A stretch of DNA of 64,000 nt from the NCBI RefSeq assembly GCF_023159225.1, contig NC_063171.1, positions 620,001 through 684,000 of the forward strand, written 5' to 3'. The stretch is from Perognathus longimembris pacificus. Its lineage: Eukaryota > Chordata > Mammalia > Rodentia > Heteromyidae. The translations under genes were made by a program, and so were the position numbers. Below the pieces are notes generated by a model. That model had not been told where the DNA came from, made no database searches, and saw only the letters and a program-made list of their open reading frames with translations. This document shows positions 61,085-64,000 of this stretch, piece by piece; within the stretch, counting starts at the first letter, position 1, and each line of letters opens with the position of its first letter.

Positions 61085-61765
61085 CTGAGGTTTTGAGTAA
61101 AAAATACTGAAACTCAAACTGACTACATACTAACCATAATGGGCTCAGAATCGGCTAAGTTCCTCAGAAGCTTAATCAATGACTTTTCAAATCTCTCCAT
61201 CCTTTCTCTACAATGTTTATCTCACTTTAAGACTCATCATTCACCCTGTGGGCAAGGAACATCTGCCCTCAGCAATGAGCCTTCATCATTCCTTGTCCAC
61301 ATTCCAACAGAACCAGTCTCTATGTACCTTTTGACCTTAGTTAACTCAGGCTTGTCTGTTCAGGAAGCCATCAATGGCAAGCAGTAGTGGAGTCACTGAA
61401 AGTATAATGATGTTGGAGAGCCAGCTGCAGTGAGCATAAACATAATGCAGCTGAAGTGCTCTGAAGTGATTTACCTAGGATCACTTGGCTCTGGGAGAAA
61501 AATTGTTCTCCCTGCTTCAAAGGGCATGCCATTAGCCTTTGTAATGTAACAATTGGACACTTTTTGGATTCTTAGAACCACTGCTCTTGAGACCCTTCAC
61601 AAATGATTCACTTGGGTATAATGATAAGTAATCCACTCATACCCCTTGAAAATGTCTCTGAATCTTCAACTGACTTATAATATTCCTGATTCTAAATGTT
61701 GTTGACATGTCCAGTACAATTATTAATCTTCAGAAGACCATATATAGTCTACTAGGTCACAATTA
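61085..61765. other. No gene seen
   Basis: Unassigned sequence. An 82-codon plus frame at 61139-61387 has no known domain. Confidence 0.45.
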
Positions 61766-61769
61766 TTTT

Positions 61770-62002
61770 GTGCCAGTTCTGGGATTTGAACTCAGGGTAC
61801 TGCCTGGGTACTGTTCCGTAGAGCTTCTTTTGCTCAAAGCTAGCATTCCACCACTTTAGCCAGAGTGCCACTTCTGTTTTTTTTCTGAGGAGATAGTGTC
61901 TCAGGGACTTTTTTTGCTTGGACTGGCTTAGAATCATGATCCTTGTATTTCAGCCTCCTGAGTAACTAGGGTTACAGCCATGAGCTGCCAGCAGCCAGGT
62001 CA
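61770..62002 (-). mobile_element. Type II SINE
   Basis: ttgtgccagttctgggattt, then gctcaaagctagcattcca, then tcctgagtaactagggttac, then catgagctgcc. Confidence 0.87.
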
Positions 62003-62004
62003 CA

Positions 62005-63230
62005 TTTTTAAATTGACCATGTAGCATAGTTGACTACAATAGGTAGAGTAGTGCCCGATGTAGTAAAGGAATTTTGGCTGGGGATATTTAATTAACCAAA
62101 GTGCCTAAGAATGTTTCAAGATATTAACCCTCTTATTTTCCAATAAAATATGATTTTTGTGGAGAAAAATGAATAGTTCAAACTTCTGTCATTTTATCAC
62201 ACTGACCAAAAAATCTAATACTTTTCAGTTTTTCACAATGAAAATGTTACCACAGTACTCAGTGATTAGTTTGATAAAAGAAGTTGAAATACATCCGAAT
62301 TTTTGATCTACTCTAACCAAGCCACTTATATTTTTCATGGAAAGTGACCAAAACTCTTAGTCAAAAACTATGTTTATTTTGTGGTATTGTTTCAACAGAG
62401 AATACACATCTTAATGGTTACAAAGCTTCAAATATGACTAAAATTTTCATTTGCTTGTTAATCTTACACTTTTGAAAAGATTATAACTAAGGAATGATTT
62501 TTGCTACATGTTGTGTTTCTCTAAGAATGAGTGTGCTGTATTTTCTCCAAGGAAGTTTAGGAAATTTGTGGTTACACTCTTACCAAACACAACTTAGCAC
62601 TGTTAAGCATATAGTTAAAGTGAAAAGATGATTAAGAATGTTCTACACAAATTGCTGGAGAATAATTTTTGGTCCAAGTTTTCTATCAATCAACAAGTAA
62701 TCAATGTTCTTCCAGTTCAATTCTAGGAAGGAGTTCGTATAAAGAAAGCAGATTGAAGAAACCTGACCCAAATTTAGATACTCATATATACGTCAAACAT
62801 AAGAAACAGATCTATTTTTAATGCATAAAAGCTTTATCATATCTTACTAATCCTATATATGATATCTTTAGTATGAAAAAATACTAGACTTTTCTTATAC
62901 AATTTTCATAATTTTCTTGACTAACCTGGGAAATTTCTTCAAAAAACATCGTGTAGTCATTATACCAAGTATGCAAATTGTGATTCAAATTAGATTTACA
63001 ATAAATCTATAAATTAAGTTTGTAGTTTATTATCAATGTGATTATGTTGATTTTCTAATTAAACTTGTTTTAGTTTATTTACACATTTGATAACAATTCA
63101 AATCATTCATATAGGCCTTCCATTTATACAAAATTTGTTCTAACCATATTACAGTTACTAGTGTTTTGAATTAAAATGTTGCTATTCCTATTTTGAGATG
63201 AGTTTAACTAGTAAGAATCTGTTCAATTGC
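62005..63230. other. No gene seen
   Basis: AT-rich, unassigned, no open frame of note. Confidence 0.5.
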
Positions 63231-63231
63231 A

Positions 63232-63266
<35 letters not shown>
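63232..63266. repeat. (TG)n microsatellite
   Basis: About 17 TG units, not next to a recognised SINE tail. Confidence 0.95.
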
Positions 63267-63268
<2 letters not shown>

Positions 63269-63334
63269 CTTTATGTGAACAGGCATAGATATCCATCTAC
63301 ATCCACCTGAATATTTTATATTGATGCATTTAAT

Positions 63335-64000
63335 TTATTTTTTTATTTCCTTTATTGTCAAAGTGAAGAACAGAGGGGTTACAGTTTCATATGTAAAGCA
63401 GTGAGTTCATTTCTTGTTCAACTTGTTACCTCCTCCTTCATTCCCTCCCCCCCCCATTCCCTTCTTCACCTGTCCCGCTCCCCCCATGAGATGTACAGTT
63501 GGTTTACATCAAATGGTTTTGTAAGTATTGCTTTTGGAATCATTTGTCTTTTTATCCTTTGTCTCTTGATTTTGATATTTCCTTTCCTTCCCTAGTTCTA
63601 ATACATGTACATACAGTATCCAGGGTACTTAGATGAGATACAGTAATAGCAGGAGTACAACCACAGGAAGGGAATACAAGAGAAACAAAAAAAGGTATGG
63701 TTTCACTTGGCATGTTGAAAATAATTACAACAATGATATAACATTTGTTTCCAAAATGTGGAGTTCATTTCACTTATGTATTCATAAGGGCATAACTATT
63801 GGGCTCTTGTGATCCTCCGCTATGAGTAACCTAAACATGTACTAATTATTCCCTATGAAGGAAACCATAGAGTCCATGTTTCTTTGGGTCTGGCTCACTT
63901 CACTTAGTATAATTTTTGACGAGTCCTTCTATTTCCTTACTAATGGGGCAATGTCATTCTTTCTGATAGAGGCATAAAATTCCATTTTGTATATGTGCCA
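63335..64000 (-). mobile_element. L1 fragment F, 3' end, runs off the window
   Basis: Minus-strand L1: the 3' tail starts near 63335 (T-rich), followed by 3'UTR text nearly the same as in copies B and C (gttacctcctcc, then gagttcatttcacttatg, then tttgggtctggctcacttca). The last bases enter ORF2 C-terminal coding. The 5' end lies outside. Confidence 0.93.

Overview
The window is nuclear DNA of a mammal, very probably a rodent. It is AT-rich, has no dense coding, and is filled with LINE-1 (L1), tRNA/7SL-derived SINEs, endogenous retrovirus LTRs and microsatellites. Two SINE types recur. Type I, about 200 bp, is a dimer of two ID-like (tRNA-derived) monomers. Type II, about 220 bp, joins a B1-like (7SL) left part to an ID-like right part. 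This pairing suggests a squirrel-related or castorimorph rodent, perhaps a geomyoid such as a pocket mouse, kangaroo rat or gopher. That placement is inference from memory of SINE families.

Layout. 1-6655: two L1 fragments (A, B), both minus strand, with two type I SINEs inside B. 6656-14050: SINEs and simple repeats, including a near-perfect AT-rich palindrome at 7384-7493, a long pyrimidine tract at 10640-11210 and a decayed minisatellite at 13165-13730. 14051-21447: one full-length but dead L1 (C), minus strand, with a 17-bp target-site duplication, ORF1 and ORF2 remnants and a 1.9-kb 5'UTR. 21448-26200: old L1 pieces, two related solo LTRs and a 35-bp minisatellite of 15 units. 26200-42080: mostly unassigned DNA with SINEs, MIR/L2 relics, three MaLR-type LTR relics and a GC-rich block at 36075-36785. 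42083-45290: an older L1 (D) carrying two SINEs and a solo LTR with a 6-bp duplication. 45300-63300: unassigned DNA with SINEs, a MIR and an RPL31 retrocopy with an open 124-codon frame. 63335-64000: the 3' end of another L1 (F).

I see no functional multi-exon gene, no rRNA, no bona fide tRNA gene and no CRISPR array. The only recognisable cellular coding sequence is the intronless RPL31 copy. All five readable L1s and all three younger solo LTRs lie on the minus strand, which would fit an intron of a plus-strand gene, but no exon was recognised. No undescribed biological system was found. The most unusual structures are the 49-bp-arm palindrome, the indel-free 35-bp array with repeated GATA motifs, and the GC-rich block.
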